Below are positions 7,085 to 16,005 of a stretch of DNA of 64,000 nucleotides, in pieces. The notes below the pieces were generated by a model. It did no database searches and was not told the DNA's origin. It was given only the letters and a program-made list of their open reading frames with translations. Source of the stretch: Alkalicoccobacillus murimartini (GTDB taxonomy: Bacteria; Bacillota; Bacilli; Bacillales; Bacillaceae_D); the NCBI RefSeq assembly GCF_030813245.1, contig NZ_JAUSUA010000002.1, positions 744,001 through 808,000 on the forward strand, read 5' to 3'. The position numbers and the translations under genes are program-made. Within the stretch, counting starts at the first letter, position 1. Each line of letters starts with the position of its first letter.

Positions 7085-8368
7085 TTATTCAGTTAATGCT
7101 TCTCGGAGTTCTTCTTCGGTTTCAACCCCTATTATATTTAATGCATTAGAGCCATAGATATCCTCTATTTCTGGATCTGCGCCGAAATCCAATAGAAGTA
7201 ACGCAGATTCATAATCTGCATAATAAACGGCTTCTATTATTGGCGTTGCTTCATCTTCATTTATAATATTCGGGTCTGCTCCAGCTTTTAATAAAACTTC
7301 AATGATGTCTGGATATTCATATATAGTGGCGTGATGTAGTGCTGTGTTACCATAATAGTCTTGTTCATTAAAGTCCACACCTAATTCAATTAGACGATTA
7401 ACCTCATCGATATCCGCTTCGCTTACAGCATCCATTAAATTGGTTGATTCATACTCTTCATAATCACTAAATTCCTCTTCCATCTCAGTCAAAAAGGTAC
7501 CATATAACACAGTACCACCTGCCACACTTCCAATAATAGCAAAGTAAGCACCAATTGTTGCTGCACCAAGAATGAGCACGCCTGCAACTACTTTTCCGGC
7601 ATTCTCTGTATAAATAGGTCTTGATGTCTCTCCCATAAATACACTGACTGATTGAATTCGCTTTGGTAGGTTAGGGTGGGAGGATAGAATTTCACTTACC
7701 CATACCACTCCGTGCGATTCAGTTGAAATTTGCTCAACAAATGCATCCTCATTTACTTCGCGATACACTTGTTTTCCGACACTTAATATCGTGAGTGCTC
7801 GTTTGGCTGCAGGTGCGTTGTTAATTATAAATGCCGCTTCCCGATCACACGTATATTCACATGAACGGCTGTAGGCTTGTGCTAAAAAGGGGATAAACTG
7901 AGCTGGTGCGATTAAAATATTTTTCCAAACATGCCGACGTTTCACGTGTGATAGCTCATGGGCAATGATAAAATCAAGCTCATCTTTCCCTTGTTCACGT
8001 CCTAAATCAAAAATTTCTGAGTATAATACAACCATATTACGTCCCCAGAACCTTGTTGCAAAGGCATTTAAGATTCCTTCTGATTGGATAACAAAGACAT
8101 CGGGTACTTTCTGCAGTCCCATTTGCTCTGACATCACTTTCACTCGTTCATACACATCAGGAAACTGGTTCTGACTAATACGAACACCATTTCCTCGAAT
8201 CGATCCTAACATCATCATGTTCACAAAGAACATAAAGGCAAAGATAAATAAGGCAATTCCAATTCCTATGATTGATATTGCCGCAATAACATATACCAGT
8301 ACACTAAAAATAATGGCTAATACAAAATATACCGTTTCTCTTGATGAAGTGACATTCTGTTGGTTCAA
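7085..8368 (-). CDS. M48-family membrane metalloprotease fused to C-terminal ankyrin repeats
   Basis: The start is taken as TTG 8368, eight bases after AGGAGG; an upstream in-frame TTG overlaps that ribosome site. The product is 427 aa. Two N-terminal membrane helices (about 12-55) precede an HtpX/Ste24-like M48 domain with HELSH at about 137-141 and the downstream glutamate in CEYTCDREA. A hydrophobic stretch lies at about 259-290, then an acidic linker and three to four ankyrin units (about 310-415: LIELGVDFNEQDYYGNTALHHA, LLKAGADPNI, LLLDFGADPEI). M48 proteases degrade or process membrane proteins; the ankyrin tail would be a protein-binding adaptor. The fusion is unusual compared with HtpX at 26620. 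Confidence 0.85.
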   Translation of the reverse strand: MNQQNVTSSRETVYFVLAIIFSVLVYVIAAISIIGIGIALFIFAFMFFVNMMMLGSIRGNGVRISQNQFPDVYERVKVMSEQMGLQKVPDVFVIQSEGILNAFATRFWGRNMVVLYSEIFDLGREQGKDELDFIIAHELSHVKRRHVWKNILIAPAQFIPFLAQAYSRSCEYTCDREAAFIINNAPAAKRALTILSVGKQVYREVNEDAFVEQISTESHGVVWVSEILSSHPNLPKRIQSVSVFMGETSRPIYTENAGKVVAGVLILGAATIGAYFAIIGSVAGGTVLYGTFLTEMEEEFSDYEEYESTNLMDAVSEADIDEVNRLIELGVDFNEQDYYGNTALHHATIYEYPDIIEVLLKAGADPNIINEDEATPIIEAVYYADYESALLLLDFGADPEIEDIYGSNALNIIGVETEEELREALTE

Positions 8369-8476
8369 CTCTTTTTCCTCCTGCAATTTCCTTAAAATAA
8401 ATTTCTACTCTATCATAAGGTAAAGAGACGGAAAATAATAGATAATATTGTCATGTGTTAGTCGGTTGAACCAATA

Positions 8477-9946
8477 TCAGTTACTTGAATCATAGGTCTC
8501 ATAAAAGTAATTCATAAACCGTTCCTCTGGATCATACTCTCTTTTTCTCTCAAAGAAGGTGTTGATCGCTGGGTAGGCTTGCTCTAATTGTCCCTTCTCA
8601 GGAAACGTTTGATAGGTTAAATAATATGTACCGTCTACTTCAATCGCAGCCTCAACCATTTGGATTGTCGCCTGCTCCATATGAGCCTTTCCCTCATCCG
8701 AGAGGGGATGATTAAATAGGAGAACAATTGCTAGCGTGTCTTCTCGGGCATAGTTCAAATAAGCTTCATGCTGCTCTGGTGTAAATCGTACAGTTGCGTT
8801 TAATAGATTTAACTCCTCGTCTTCAACAATATCTTTTAACTTCTCAACAAAGGCGGGAAACTCATTAACCGGTATAAAATACTCCTGTAAGATATCTGTA
8901 TCCTTAGTAGATTCATAGTCCAAAAACTTCACAGGTGGACGCATGGCATTATTTCGTGTGATGATCTGCACGTCGTCTGCATTTGAATATAATTTTTGCT
9001 GTAAATACCAAACTGCATTTTTACCCCAGTCATATGATCGGGCAAGATTTAAGAAGAATTGATCACGTTTGATATTTTTCTCCTCAACTAATGGCCATAA
9101 TTCATCGACGTTAGCCCCTTGTGGATAGACTGGATCCTCTTCATCTATTGTATAAAAGGTCGTTGTATACATCTCTTCAGAAAGACTACCTGGAGTCGCA
9201 GAGAGACGAGCAAAGTGCAGTCCGACGTCCTCCTGATTCTTGATGTGGCTGTTTATATAGGATGGATAGTCCTCGTAGGTTATCGATTCTGTTTTAGACA
9301 TATATACATCATTATCCGTCAATTCAAGAGTTACATCTAATATCACTCCAAACAAACCAAATCCACCAATAACTAGCTCAAAAAGCTCTGCATTTTCTTC
9401 TCTACTAACATGTTGAACAACTCCATCTCCATTTAAAAGCCTAAAAGATTCTACAGTATCAATAATTGGACCAAACTTAGGATCACGGCCGTGAACATTC
9501 GAGCTTAATGAACCCCCAATGGTGAAAATATTTGAGGACTGCATCACTTTAATAGATAATGCATAAGGGTTAATATACTCTTGAATCGCTTCCCATGTTA
9601 TCCCACTTTGAACGGTAATGGTTTTGCTTTCTTCGTCTAAAGATAGAACCTGATCATAGCCCTTCATATTCAACCAGACAGAGTCTTCATAGAAGGCATG
9701 TCCACCCTGGCTATGTCTAGCCCCTGCAATGGAGACCTTTAAGTCTTGTTTTTTAGCCATTAAAACAGCATCAATGAGTGCTTGTTCTTCTTTTCCTTCT
9801 ACTATCTCTTGAACGTGAACTGACTGTAATCGACTTACATCATTAATGAAATGGGGATTTTCCGTTGCTTGATCTGATGACGATGAAATGATGAGTATAG
9901 TAAGAGCTAGTAACAAGCTCAGAGACGCAATATGTTTCTTTTTCAT
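8477..9946 (-). CDS. Exported FAD-linked oxidoreductase (FAD_binding_4, aldonolactone-oxidase-like)
   Basis: A 489-aa protein with a signal peptide or anchor (residues 1-22). The PCMH-type FAD domain contains SIAGARHSQGGHAFYE (about 74-88), where a His can bind FAD covalently, and the TIGGSLSSNVHGRDP and GGFGLFGVILDV segments. The C-terminal half has ALO-type features and ends with an aromatic-rich motif (FMNYFYETY). Relatives include L-gulono-/D-arabinono-lactone oxidases and DprE1-type enzymes; the substrate here is unknown. It is separated by about 110 bp from the protease gene on the same strand and is probably its own transcription unit. Confidence 0.82.
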   Translation of the reverse strand: MKKKHIASLSLLLALTILIISSSSDQATENPHFINDVSRLQSVHVQEIVEGKEEQALIDAVLMAKKQDLKVSIAGARHSQGGHAFYEDSVWLNMKGYDQVLSLDEESKTITVQSGITWEAIQEYINPYALSIKVMQSSNIFTIGGSLSSNVHGRDPKFGPIIDTVESFRLLNGDGVVQHVSREENAELFELVIGGFGLFGVILDVTLELTDNDVYMSKTESITYEDYPSYINSHIKNQEDVGLHFARLSATPGSLSEEMYTTTFYTIDEEDPVYPQGANVDELWPLVEEKNIKRDQFFLNLARSYDWGKNAVWYLQQKLYSNADDVQIITRNNAMRPPVKFLDYESTKDTDILQEYFIPVNEFPAFVEKLKDIVEDEELNLLNATVRFTPEQHEAYLNYAREDTLAIVLLFNHPLSDEGKAHMEQATIQMVEAAIEVDGTYYLTYQTFPEKGQLEQAYPAINTFFERKREYDPEERFMNYFYETYDSSN

Positions 9947-10067
9947 TTATAAAAGCCTGCCCTTCTATAGCTCACTTTCGTACTTATGTAAATAATACCA
10001 TATCAACCATTATTAAATGGTTACTAGTTTGAGTAGACGGTTCGCTTATAATTTGGTATATTTTAAA

Positions 10068-10088
10068 TGATAATGATTTTCATTATTA
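10068..10088 (+). promoter_or_regulatory. Fur box
   Basis: GATAATGATTTTCATTATT at 10069-10087 matches the 19-bp Fur consensus GATAATGATTATCATTATC at 17 of 19 positions. It lies 25 bp upstream of an iron-siderophore binding protein gene, implying iron repression. Confidence 0.9.
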
Positions 10089-10112
10089 TTTAATTTAGGA
10101 GGAAAAAGAAAG

Positions 10113-11093
10113 ATGAAAACGACTAAATGGTTTTTAGGACTTCTCACATTATGTATGGCTCTATTTGTTAGCGCATGCAATACAAATTCAGATACGGATG
10201 CTAACTCAGATGGGAACAATGAAACAGCTGAAGCTGAAGCGGAGACAAAGATCTTTGCATCTGAGAGCGGTGATGTGGAGATTCCAGCACAACCCGAACG
10301 GATTGTAACAGACATCTATGCAGGAGAATTCTTTTCAGTAGGTGCAAACGTTGTTGGGGCAGGATCTTGGACCTTTGGAAACCCAATACTTGAAGAGCAG
10401 TTAGAGGATGTTATCGACATTGGTGATCCAGTCAATCTAGAGAGTGTCTTGGAATCTAAGCCTGATTTGATTGTGGTCATGAGTGATGATCAATATGAAG
10501 AGCTTTCACAGATTGCGCCAACGATTGTTATTCCTTATAACACAACAACAAATATTCAGGATACAGTAGAGATGTTTGGAGAAATAGCTGGTGCCGAAGA
10601 TGAAGCTGATTCTTTTATAGCTGACTTTGAAGAGAAAGCGGCTCAAGCTCGTGAGGAAATTAATGGAGTGATTGATGAGGGTGCTACAGTTGGCATCTAT
10701 GAGATTACAGACCAAGGATCCTTCTGGGTGTTTGGAGAAAATGGCGGTCGTGGTGGACAAGCACTATATAATGCCTTAGAACTAGAGGCACCCGAGTCTA
10801 TAAAAGCTGACATTATCGAAACCGATGAGGTTAAAGAGCTTTCAATGGAGGTTGTTCCTGAGTATGCCGCTGATTATATGTTTATCACAGACTATAATCC
10901 AGATGGGACAAGTGACAGCCTCAACCAATTTACAGAATCATCTATTTGGCAAGATTTAGAGGCTGTTAAGAACAATCGTGTCTTCGTAAATGATTTTGAT
11001 ACCTTTTACCCGTATAATCCGATTTCCGTTTCCCATCAAATTGATTTATTTGTTGAAATGATTCTAGAACGTGCAGAAGAAAACGGAAAATAA
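10113..11093 (+). CDS. Iron-siderophore ABC transporter substrate-binding lipoprotein
   Basis: A 326-aa lipoprotein: signal peptide with lipobox FVSAC (lipidated Cys22), an acidic low-complexity linker, then a Periplasmic_BP_2 (class III) fold. Landmarks are IPAQPERIVTD, VNLESVLESKPDLIVVMSD, the long interdomain helix and a C-terminal FYPYNPISVSHQIDLFVEMIL. It would capture a ferri-siderophore or related chelate outside the cell and hand it to an ABC permease. No permease or ATPase gene is adjacent, so it must use components encoded elsewhere. AGGAGG precedes the ATG, and a Fur box overlaps the promoter region. Confidence 0.9.
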   Translation: MKTTKWFLGLLTLCMALFVSACNTNSDTDANSDGNNETAEAEAETKIFASESGDVEIPAQPERIVTDIYAGEFFSVGANVVGAGSWTFGNPILEEQLEDVIDIGDPVNLESVLESKPDLIVVMSDDQYEELSQIAPTIVIPYNTTTNIQDTVEMFGEIAGAEDEADSFIADFEEKAAQAREEINGVIDEGATVGIYEITDQGSFWVFGENGGRGGQALYNALELEAPESIKADIIETDEVKELSMEVVPEYAADYMFITDYNPDGTSDSLNQFTESSIWQDLEAVKNNRVFVNDFDTFYPYNPISVSHQIDLFVEMILERAEENGK

Positions 11094-11101
11094 TTCAAAA
11101 C

Positions 11102-11139
11102 AAGCGGTTGAGAGATGCATGTCCACTCAGCCGCTTTTT
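11102..11139 (+). terminator. Rho-independent terminator
   Basis: AAGCGGTTGAG ... CTCAGCCGCTTTTT just after the lipoprotein gene; 10-11 bp stem with T run. Confidence 0.85.
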
Positions 11140-11224
11140 ACCGTTTTCTGTACAACGACCAGCGAATATTGTATGGTTAAGTCACTAAAATCATATGATC
11201 AATCAATGCTAGGATGTGTGAGAC

Positions 11225-11938
11225 ATGCGTATTAATAAATTTATTAGTGAAACCGGCAAGTCATCAAGACGTGGAGCCGATAAGCTCATTAACAGTGGAC
11301 GAGTCACAATTAATGGTAAGGTAGCTAAGCTTGGTGACCAAGTGAACCCTGGAGACCATGTTGTTGTAAACGGTGAAACCATCAATATCGTCAAAAACAA
11401 TGTGTATCTTGCGTTAAACAAACCAATTGGAATTACCAGTACATCTGAGAAGAAGGTTAAAGGCAATATTATTGATCTTGTAAATCATCCACTTAAGGTT
11501 AATCATGTAGGTCGTTTGGATAAAGAATCAGAAGGGTTGATTCTCTTAACGAATGACGGCGACATCGTCAATGAAATCCTTCGTGCAGAAAACCGTCATG
11601 AGAAAGAATACATTGTATCTGTTGATAAACCAATCACGCCTGATTTTGTGAAACAAATGTCAGAAGGAGTGCATATCCTTGATACGAAAACTCTTCCTTG
11701 TGAGGTTACTCAACTATCGAAGTTTGAATTTCAAATCATTCTCACCCAAGGTCTAAACAGACAAATTAGACGGATGTGTGAAACACTTGGGTATGAAGTC
11801 TTAAGACTACAACGCACAAGAATTATGAACATCCAGCTAAACAACCTACCTATCGGCCAATGGCGTGACCTTACAAAAAAAGAGAAAACCAAACTTTTTA
11901 AGGATCTAAACTACGAACCAAAAGAATGGGGCGAGTAA
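11225..11938 (+). CDS. rluF: 23S rRNA pseudouridine synthase, RluF type
   Basis: A 237-aa RsuA/RluB/RluE/RluF-family enzyme. Residues 1-60 form the S4 RNA-binding domain (MRINKFISETGKSSRRGADKLI). The catalytic motif VGRLDKESEGLILLTNDG is at about 98-115, with the Asp that attacks the uridine. EKEYIVSV and GLNRQIRRMCETLGYEV complete the family signature. The sequence MRINKFISETGxxSRR and YLALNKPIGITST point to the RluF subgroup, which in E. coli modifies U2604 of 23S rRNA. It is monocistronic, with a strong terminator downstream. Confidence 0.88.
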   Translation: MRINKFISETGKSSRRGADKLINSGRVTINGKVAKLGDQVNPGDHVVVNGETINIVKNNVYLALNKPIGITSTSEKKVKGNIIDLVNHPLKVNHVGRLDKESEGLILLTNDGDIVNEILRAENRHEKEYIVSVDKPITPDFVKQMSEGVHILDTKTLPCEVTQLSKFEFQIILTQGLNRQIRRMCETLGYEVLRLQRTRIMNIQLNNLPIGQWRDLTKKEKTKLFKDLNYEPKEWGE

Positions 11939-12050
11939 AGATAGGTTTGAACAGAGGGATTCTAAATTAGATGGTTCCTTTATTCTATTTCTTTGAAAGC
12001 AGCAGTGCATTACAAGATATAACAGAAACCAGTAAATGACTGATTCAAAC

Positions 12051-12084
12051 AAAAGCAGTGAGCCCATGAAGGCTCACTGCTTTT
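12051..12084. terminator. Bidirectional terminator
   Basis: AAAAGCAGTGAGCC - CATGAA - GGCTCACTGCTTTT, a perfect 14-bp stem between the genes ending at 11938 (+) and 12090 (-). Confidence 0.9.
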
Positions 12085-12089
12085 CTACT

Positions 12090-13097
12090 TTAAAATCCTT
12101 CCACCACAATTTTCCCGATCATCTTCCCACTTTCAACCTTTGCATGAGCTTCTTTGATTGTTTTGGCTTCAATGGGTGACAACGTCTCCGTTAGCGTAGT
12201 TTGAATATGACCTTCTTCAATCAACTGACTAACTTGATCTAATAGTTTTTGTTGCTGGATCATGTCCGGAGTTTCATACATTGCCCGAGTAAACATGAAC
12301 TCCCACACAAAGGTGGCACTTTTACTTTTTAATACATTCAAGTCCAAGGGCTCTTTGTTTTCGACGATTGAACAGATCTTCCCCTGCGGTTTAATGATCT
12401 CTGCCATCGCATCCCAATGTTGGTCGGTGTTATTTAAGCATAAAATGTAGTCCACTTCTCCATGTAGCTGATTTACTAAAGATTCATGGTGATTTGCCAC
12501 AGAGTCAGCACCCATTTTTTGAACCCAAGTTGAGGTTTCCTCACGCGATGCAGTAGCAGTAACCGTTAATCCGGCCCACTTAGCCAATTGAATCGCTATA
12601 GAGCCTACTCCACCAGCGCCTCCAATGATCAACAGCTGCTTCTGCTCATTCTCTGATTTCGCCTCTGCATTAATACCAAGACGTTCAAACAAAGCCTCCC
12701 AGGCTGTAATCGCGGTTAAAGGTAAGGCAGCTGCTTTGGCGAAACCAAGTGAGCTTGGCTTTCTGCCGACAATTCGCTCATCAACTAGTTGATATTCACT
12801 GTAAGAGCCAGATCGAGTAATGCTGCCAGCATAATAAACCTCATCACCGATTTTGTAATCTGTACAATCTTCCCCTACTTCTTCAACTATTCCGCTTGCA
12901 TCCCATCCAAGAATACGCGGCTCTTCTTCAACCTTATCCTTTGGCGCTCGTTGCTTTGTATCCACTGGATTCACAGAAATAGCATGCACTTTAACTAGAA
13001 GATCCTTGCCTTTAGGTGTTGGTCTAGACACCTCAACATCTAAAAAACTTTCTTCATGTTCAATAGGTAAGTATCTTTTTAACCCAACTGCTTTCAT
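12090..13097 (-). CDS. Zinc-type alcohol dehydrogenase-like / NADPH quinone oxidoreductase family
   Basis: A 335-aa medium-chain dehydrogenase/reductase. The GroES-like N-terminal half contains ILGWDASGIVEEVGE, and the Rossmann half contains LIIGGAGGVGSIAIQLAKWAG for NAD(P)H binding. The catalytic and structural zinc-binding cysteines of true alcohol dehydrogenases are absent, as in the adh_fam_1 / zeta-crystallin-like group. It would reduce quinones or enones; the natural substrate is unknown. It stands alone: the shared terminator lies just downstream, and the 190 bp upstream hold no recognisable site. Confidence 0.85.
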   Translation of the reverse strand: MKAVGLKRYLPIEHEESFLDVEVSRPTPKGKDLLVKVHAISVNPVDTKQRAPKDKVEEEPRILGWDASGIVEEVGEDCTDYKIGDEVYYAGSITRSGSYSEYQLVDERIVGRKPSSLGFAKAAALPLTAITAWEALFERLGINAEAKSENEQKQLLIIGGAGGVGSIAIQLAKWAGLTVTATASREETSTWVQKMGADSVANHHESLVNQLHGEVDYILCLNNTDQHWDAMAEIIKPQGKICSIVENKEPLDLNVLKSKSATFVWEFMFTRAMYETPDMIQQQKLLDQVSQLIEEGHIQTTLTETLSPIEAKTIKEAHAKVESGKMIGKIVVEGF

Positions 13098-13294
13098 TTT
13101 TATCTACTCCTTTTTATTGAAAGATTAATAAACAATCCAAATTAAGTACCTGTTTATCTTGTTCCCTTATGAACAGTGATCTTAAACTTTGAGAGCCTTA
13201 TCGCCTCTATACCATTGTTTTTCTTTCATTATCTCATAACTAAGTAGGACGGGCATATGCTTGTACAAAGACTTATGAGAAAGGATCATTGCTT

Positions 13295-14182
13295 ATGGCT
13301 CTTGCTAAAACATCCTCTGTCGCTTCTATGTATGCATTACTCTCTATAAGCTTTTGGGGCATTTCCTTTGTATCTACGAAGGCTGTTCTTACTACACTTG
13401 ACCCTCTTACATTGCTTGTCCTACGGTTTGGGATTGGCGCGCTTTTTCTATTTCTATTAATCATCGCCCAGCGAACAAGTTTGCGAATTCGGCTCACGTA
13501 TCTTCCGCATCTTTTGATTCTTGGAATATTAGGTGTGTTTGTACATCAACTCATTCAAGCCTCAGCCCTCTTAACCATTGATGCTTCGGCCGCCGGTTGG
13601 ATGATTTCTTTTTCTCCAATTTTCACAGTGGCTCTCTCCATTCTATTTTTGCATGAACGAGTAACGATATGGAAGGTAGGTGGAATGCTTCTTGCAGCGA
13701 CTGGAGTATTACTCATTACTACAGCTGGCCCTGATCGTACCCTTTCACTTGGCTTTCATATCGGGTATATTCTCATGCTACTCAGCACCTTAAACTGGGC
13801 GGTGTATTCAATCTTGCTGAAGAAGCTACAGATTCCTATGCCTTCTTTAGTGATTACCTTCTATATGTGTACAATTGGGTTTCTTTTAACGCTTCCTTTT
13901 ATGATTCGAGATAAAGGGTGGGAAGCACTGCCTCTTCTCTCTCAGTCCGAGTGGATTCACCTGCTTTTTCTTGGTGTGTTTGTGTCTGGTGTTTCCTATT
14001 GGTTTTGGGCGAAATCGCTGGAGGTCATGGAGGCTTCTAAAGTTTCGGCCTTCCTTTATTTAGAGCCTCTTACTACATTGATTGCTGCAGTCCTTCTCTT
14101 AAACGAACAGATTTTATTCATAAGTGTACTTGGGGGCGTCATAATTATTGTAGGAGTGATACTAGTCAATCGACCCATCTAA
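13295..14182 (+). CDS. EamA/DMT-family transporter
   Basis: The start is ATG 13295, nine bases after AAAGGA (a TTG two codons earlier is possible). The product is about 295 aa with ten hydrophobic segments and two EamA repeats: SISFWGISFVSTKAVL in the first and NWAVYSILLKKL in the second, with GVSYWFWAKSLEVMEASKVSAFLYLEPL typical of the last repeat. These carriers mostly export amino acids or other metabolites. The next gene, a cysteine dioxygenase 21 bp downstream, suggests a link to cysteine or its oxidised product, but that is inference from position. Confidence 0.88.
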   Translation: MALAKTSSVASMYALLSISFWGISFVSTKAVLTTLDPLTLLVLRFGIGALFLFLLIIAQRTSLRIRLTYLPHLLILGILGVFVHQLIQASALLTIDASAAGWMISFSPIFTVALSILFLHERVTIWKVGGMLLAATGVLLITTAGPDRTLSLGFHIGYILMLLSTLNWAVYSILLKKLQIPMPSLVITFYMCTIGFLLTLPFMIRDKGWEALPLLSQSEWIHLLFLGVFVSGVSYWFWAKSLEVMEASKVSAFLYLEPLTTLIAAVLLLNEQILFISVLGGVIIIVGVILVNRPI

Positions 14183-14203
14183 AAAAAACGATAGGAGGTT
14201 ATC

Positions 14204-14788
14204 ATGGATTACCTTCAGCGAGCAGAACTGATTTTACAGGAATTAGAATCACCAACTCCAGCTACTTTACGTCATGCATTGGTTACATTAGACACAACAT
14301 TGGACGACCTCACTCCTTTTCTACGTTCAGATCAGGGCAAACCCTATTATCGAAAGCTCCTTTTTCAAAATAATGAAGTTGAACTACTTATGATGAATTG
14401 GTCACAAATCGCCTGTGCACCACATGATCATGGGCAATCCTATGGTTGGATTCAGGTTATAAGCGGCACCACCATTAATACCGTCTATACGTGTAAAGAT
14501 GGATACCTGCCCGATGCGTTTTTCTCAAAAAAAATGAAGAATAGCGCCGTGTTTTTTGCCCCAAAAACAGGTATTCATCATATGAAAGCCGATGGTGATG
14601 TGAACTTAGTTACCTTACACCTTTACTCACCGCCCATAAGAAATATGAAGGTATATGACCTTGATGTGTGCGCTGCCTGTATTGTTTCAGAGAAGTGTGG
14701 GGCATGGTGGCCAGAGGAACAGCGTGAAAAAATTATGGATATTCAACTAAAAAAACATGGGGTGCAACCAAGCAAAGAGCCAAAATAA
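14204..14788 (+). CDS. Cysteine dioxygenase (type I)
   Basis: A 194-aa cupin. The iron ligands are His74 and His76 (APHDHGQSYGW) and His125/126 (TGIHHM), and HLYSPPIRNMKVYD is the conserved region after the last ligand. Bacterial CDO oxidises L-cysteine to cysteinesulfinate with O2. AGGAGG precedes the ATG. The C-terminal CAACIVSEKCGAWW is an extra cysteine-containing tail. The gene follows an EamA exporter, and its last 42 bases overlap, tail to tail, the end of the opposing AEC transporter gene. Confidence 0.92.
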   Translation: MDYLQRAELILQELESPTPATLRHALVTLDTTLDDLTPFLRSDQGKPYYRKLLFQNNEVELLMMNWSQIACAPHDHGQSYGWIQVISGTTINTVYTCKDGYLPDAFFSKKMKNSAVFFAPKTGIHHMKADGDVNLVTLHLYSPPIRNMKVYDLDVCAACIVSEKCGAWWPEEQREKIMDIQLKKHGVQPSKEPK

Positions 14789-15667
14789 CAACGGTAACGT
14801 TCCGGATGCAGCTAGCGTCGTTACTAATACAGAGATCGTCGCAAGATTTGTGTCTCCCCCATATTTTTCTGCAAATAAACTAATGGTAGGTGCACATGGT
14901 GAAGCAGATAGTAAGACCGCTATGGCCAACCACTCGAATGGAATCTGTAAAAAAAGTATGGGGAGAAACAAGCACACTGGCAGAACGAGTAAGCGGGAAA
15001 GAGTAACAATCCACACGATCTTAGAGGTGAGATAGTGTCGCACTTCTCGTAAAGGGATAGATGCCGCAAAACAACCAATAACCAGCATCGATAGCGGCAC
15101 TGTCATCTCCCCAATACGACTTACCGATTGAATGAGTGGAGAAGGCAGCGAGAATGGTAGGAAAAAAAGACAAAGCCCTACTAGCGTCGCCATAAGCCCA
15201 GGGTTCTTCCACAAGGATGTAAGACGAATTGTTGAATCCCCCCTACACATCACCCATATTCCATACGTCCAGATTAAAATAAAATACACAAGATTAAACA
15301 CAACCGCTAAAAACAAGCTTCCAGAACCGAGTAACTGAGATACAACAGCTATTCCGATAAAACCTTGATTTCCAAACAGGAGTAAGTTTTGAAAAACACC
15401 CGTTGTATCCTGGCCTAGGTTCAAGCGTTTTGCAGACCACTTTGCCATGTACGCTGTACTGCCAAGAAAATAAACAGACAATAGGATAAGTACTGCAATA
15501 CCTTCCCCTAAGCTCTTATCAAAAGGAATATGCAAAGAAGAGACAATTAAACAAGGTAGTGTTACATACAGCAGCAAATTCGTTAAAACAGATTTACTTA
15601 TAGGAGCTAACCACCCTATACGATAAGCTAAAAATCCTACAGCAAACATAAAATATAATTCCAGCAA
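14747..15667 (-). CDS. AEC family transporter
   Basis: A polytopic membrane protein of about 306 aa with two five-helix halves. Motifs include LLYVTLPCLIVSSL, QNLLLFGNQGFIGIAV and LLSASPCAPTISLFAEKYGG, typical of Mem_trans (PF03547). I prefer the TTG start at 15667, preceded by GGGGGGAG; an ATG six codons earlier lacks a ribosome site. It converges on the cysteine dioxygenase gene and overlaps its 3' end, so the two transcripts are antisense there. Substrate unknown; carboxylates or amino acids are usual for the family. Confidence 0.85.
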   Translation of the reverse strand: MLELYFMFAVGFLAYRIGWLAPISKSVLTNLLLYVTLPCLIVSSLHIPFDKSLGEGIAVLILLSVYFLGSTAYMAKWSAKRLNLGQDTTGVFQNLLLFGNQGFIGIAVVSQLLGSGSLFLAVVFNLVYFILIWTYGIWVMCRGDSTIRLTSLWKNPGLMATLVGLCLFFLPFSLPSPLIQSVSRIGEMTVPLSMLVIGCFAASIPLREVRHYLTSKIVWIVTLSRLLVLPVCLFLPILFLQIPFEWLAIAVLLSASPCAPTISLFAEKYGGDTNLATISVLVTTLAASGTLPLLFWLFAWLHPMFF

Positions 15668-15787
15668 GCTACTCCCCCCAGCCATAAAATCGTTGGGGTA
15701 TCTTATTCATGAGGGAGTAGATAGGCGACAATGTTGCCCATAACTAAATGTAAGATTTATAAAGACGATTAGTATAAAGTATGCTAA

Positions 15788-15919
15788 ATTGCACCGCTAC
15801 AGGAGAATCCTTCGCACCCGCAGGGCACGGCCTCAGCCTCCTCCGTGGAAAACCACCACTCCAGAGTCTTCAGACACGTGCTGGTCCCCCAGGAGTCTTC
15901 GAATTCTCCTTCCGCTAAT
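15788..15919. repeat. GC-rich dispersed intergenic repeat element
   Basis: A 130-bp GC-rich block in an AT-rich gap. Its ends are imperfect inverted repeats (GCTACAGGAGAATCCTTCG at the left, and CGAATTCTCCTTCCGCTAA at the right). Inside, CCAGAGTCTTC and CCAGGAGTCTTCG form a direct repeat. It encodes no ORF. I recall similar AGGAGAATTCGAAGACTCCT-type repeats in other Bacillaceae genomes, but could not check. Only one copy is in this window. Confidence 0.6.
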
Positions 15920-15932
15920 TCTCATATTAAAC

Positions 15933-15971
15933 AAACGACTAGCATTCCTAAAATAGGAATGCTAGTCGTTT
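15933..15971. terminator. Perfect 18-bp stem terminator, copy 2 of dispersed hairpin
   Basis: AAACGACTAGCATTCCTA - AAA - TAGGAATGCTAGTCGTTT, usable in both directions. The sequence that follows (TAGTCTGTCAATCTACTATT) matches the flank of the hairpin at 1306-1376. It lies downstream of the ABC exporter gene. Confidence 0.85.
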
Positions 15972-16005
15972 TAGTCTGTCAATCTACTATTTCTGTCCCA
16001 GCTTT

